DNA of 64,000 bases, taken from the NCBI RefSeq assembly GCF_027557445.1, contig NZ_CP106841.1:1164001-1228000 (forward strand), in the 5' to 3' direction. This DNA is from Paenalcaligenes faecalis. Its GTDB lineage: Bacteria; Pseudomonadota; Gammaproteobacteria; Burkholderiales; Burkholderiaceae_B. The first letter of the stretch is position 1; the number at the start of each line of letters is the position of its first letter. Of the stretch, positions 63,635-64,000 are shown piece after piece. The notes below the pieces were generated by a model. It saw only the letters and a program-made list of their open reading frames with translations. It made no database searches and was not told the DNA's origin. A program made the translations under genes and the position numbers.

Positions 63635-64000
63635 ATGACCACAAGCCCTATAGTCATCGTAGGTGGAGGTGCGGGAGGCTTAGAGTTGGCTGCTAAGTTA
63701 GGACGCCAGTATGGGCCCAGTCAAGTATATTTGATTGATAAAGATACAGACCATATTTGGAAACCGTCCCTACATGAGGTTGCCGCAGGCACATTGGATA
63801 TTCATCGGGAGGGACTGTCCTATTTTATGCTGGCACGAGATTGTAACTTCACATTTATTTTAGGCGCACTCGAACAATTAGATAAAGAAAAAAAGCAGAT
63901 CCAACTTGCTCCCGCTTATAACGAGGCAGGACAACAACTGTTTCCGCAGCGCACCATTACCTATGGCACATTGGTAATTGCCGTAGGTAGTAAATCAAAT
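63635..64000 (+). CDS. ndh: Type II NADH dehydrogenase (NDH-2), 5' part
   Basis: Single-subunit, non-pumping NADH:quinone oxidoreductase, peripheral on the inner membrane. The first 122 codons are in the window; the rest lies beyond base 64000. The FAD-binding Rossmann motif is 'IVIVGGGAGGLELAAKLG', then 'VYLIDKDTDHIWKPSLHEVA' followed by AGTLD, and 'YGTLVIAVGSKSN', which fit NDH-2. AAGGAG lies seven bases before ATG 63635. Confidence 0.9.
   Translation, partial: MTTSPIVIVGGGAGGLELAAKLGRQYGPSQVYLIDKDTDHIWKPSLHEVAAGTLDIHREGLSYFMLARDCNFTFILGALEQLDKEKKQIQLAPAYNEAGQQLFPQRTITYGTLVIAVGSKSN

Overview
The window reads as a chromosomal segment of a betaproteobacterium, most likely Burkholderiales/Alcaligenaceae-like. 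The gene order rseP-bamA-skp-lpxD-fabZ-lpxA-lpxB-rnhB-TrmH, the sucCD and ppsR/ppsA neighbourhoods, and recA-recX next to rdgC fit that group. Base composition is only moderately GC-rich for it. The family assignment is inferred from order and protein similarity, not from a marker gene.

Layout. 1-8.8 kb: outer-membrane biogenesis and lipid A operon, from a 5'-truncated rseP to a TrmH-type methyltransferase. 8.8-12.3 kb: a stop-interrupted small gene, NhaA, ferredoxin FdxA, a T4-endonuclease-V-like UV repair glycosylase and two unassigned proteins. 12.3-16.5 kb: on the minus strand, an ABC exporter and a three-gene phospholipid operon (CDP-alcohol phosphatidyltransferase, PlsC-like, CdsA-like) resembling ynbAB-type systems. 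16.6-19.4 kb: an unusual nrdB-nrdA ribonucleotide reductase with a consensus SOS box upstream. 19.4-22.4 kb: an accessory scar with decayed sequence, small ORFs and a broken IS200/IS605 element (internally deleted tnpA, amber-interrupted tnpB) fused in frame to the last 74 codons of a tldD gene. 22.5-29.3 kb: ectoine/hydroxyectoine module, ectR-ectABCD convergent with an ehuBCDA-type uptake operon; the two promoters share a 22-bp operator-like sequence. 29.7 kb: an mnmA lacking its ATP-binding N-terminus, then a TauE/SafE permease.

32-37.6 kb: rnr, rlmB, a Cys/Met-metabolism PLP enzyme, hupB and two identical tRNA-Val(TAC) genes. 37.8-41.9 kb: tonB-exbB-exbD behind a Fur-like box, then a two-component system. 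42.3-48.4 kb: a six-gene group 2 Mrp Na+/H+ antiporter operon. 48.5-50.7 kb: hemN with an FNR-type box and a cysteine-poor Crp/Fnr regulator. 50.7-54.4 kb: rdgC, recA (SOS box), recX and metR. 54.7-64 kb: a DUF2889 gene, sucCD, a DMT permease, ppsR/ppsA, a peptide-type solute-binding protein and the start of a type II NADH dehydrogenase.

Themes. NhaA, Mrp and ectoine synthesis plus uptake together suggest adaptation to salt and osmotic stress. SOS boxes before recA and nrdBA, with rdgC and the pyrimidine-dimer glycosylase nearby, suggest coupling of DNA-damage response to dNTP supply. The ectoine module lies between two genes that survive only as 3' portions (tldD and mnmA), which suggests it entered or was rearranged by recombination. 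I found no CRISPR array, no rRNA and no intact prophage. The strongest leads are the atypical, SOS-boxed nrdBA and the paired ect/ehu operators.
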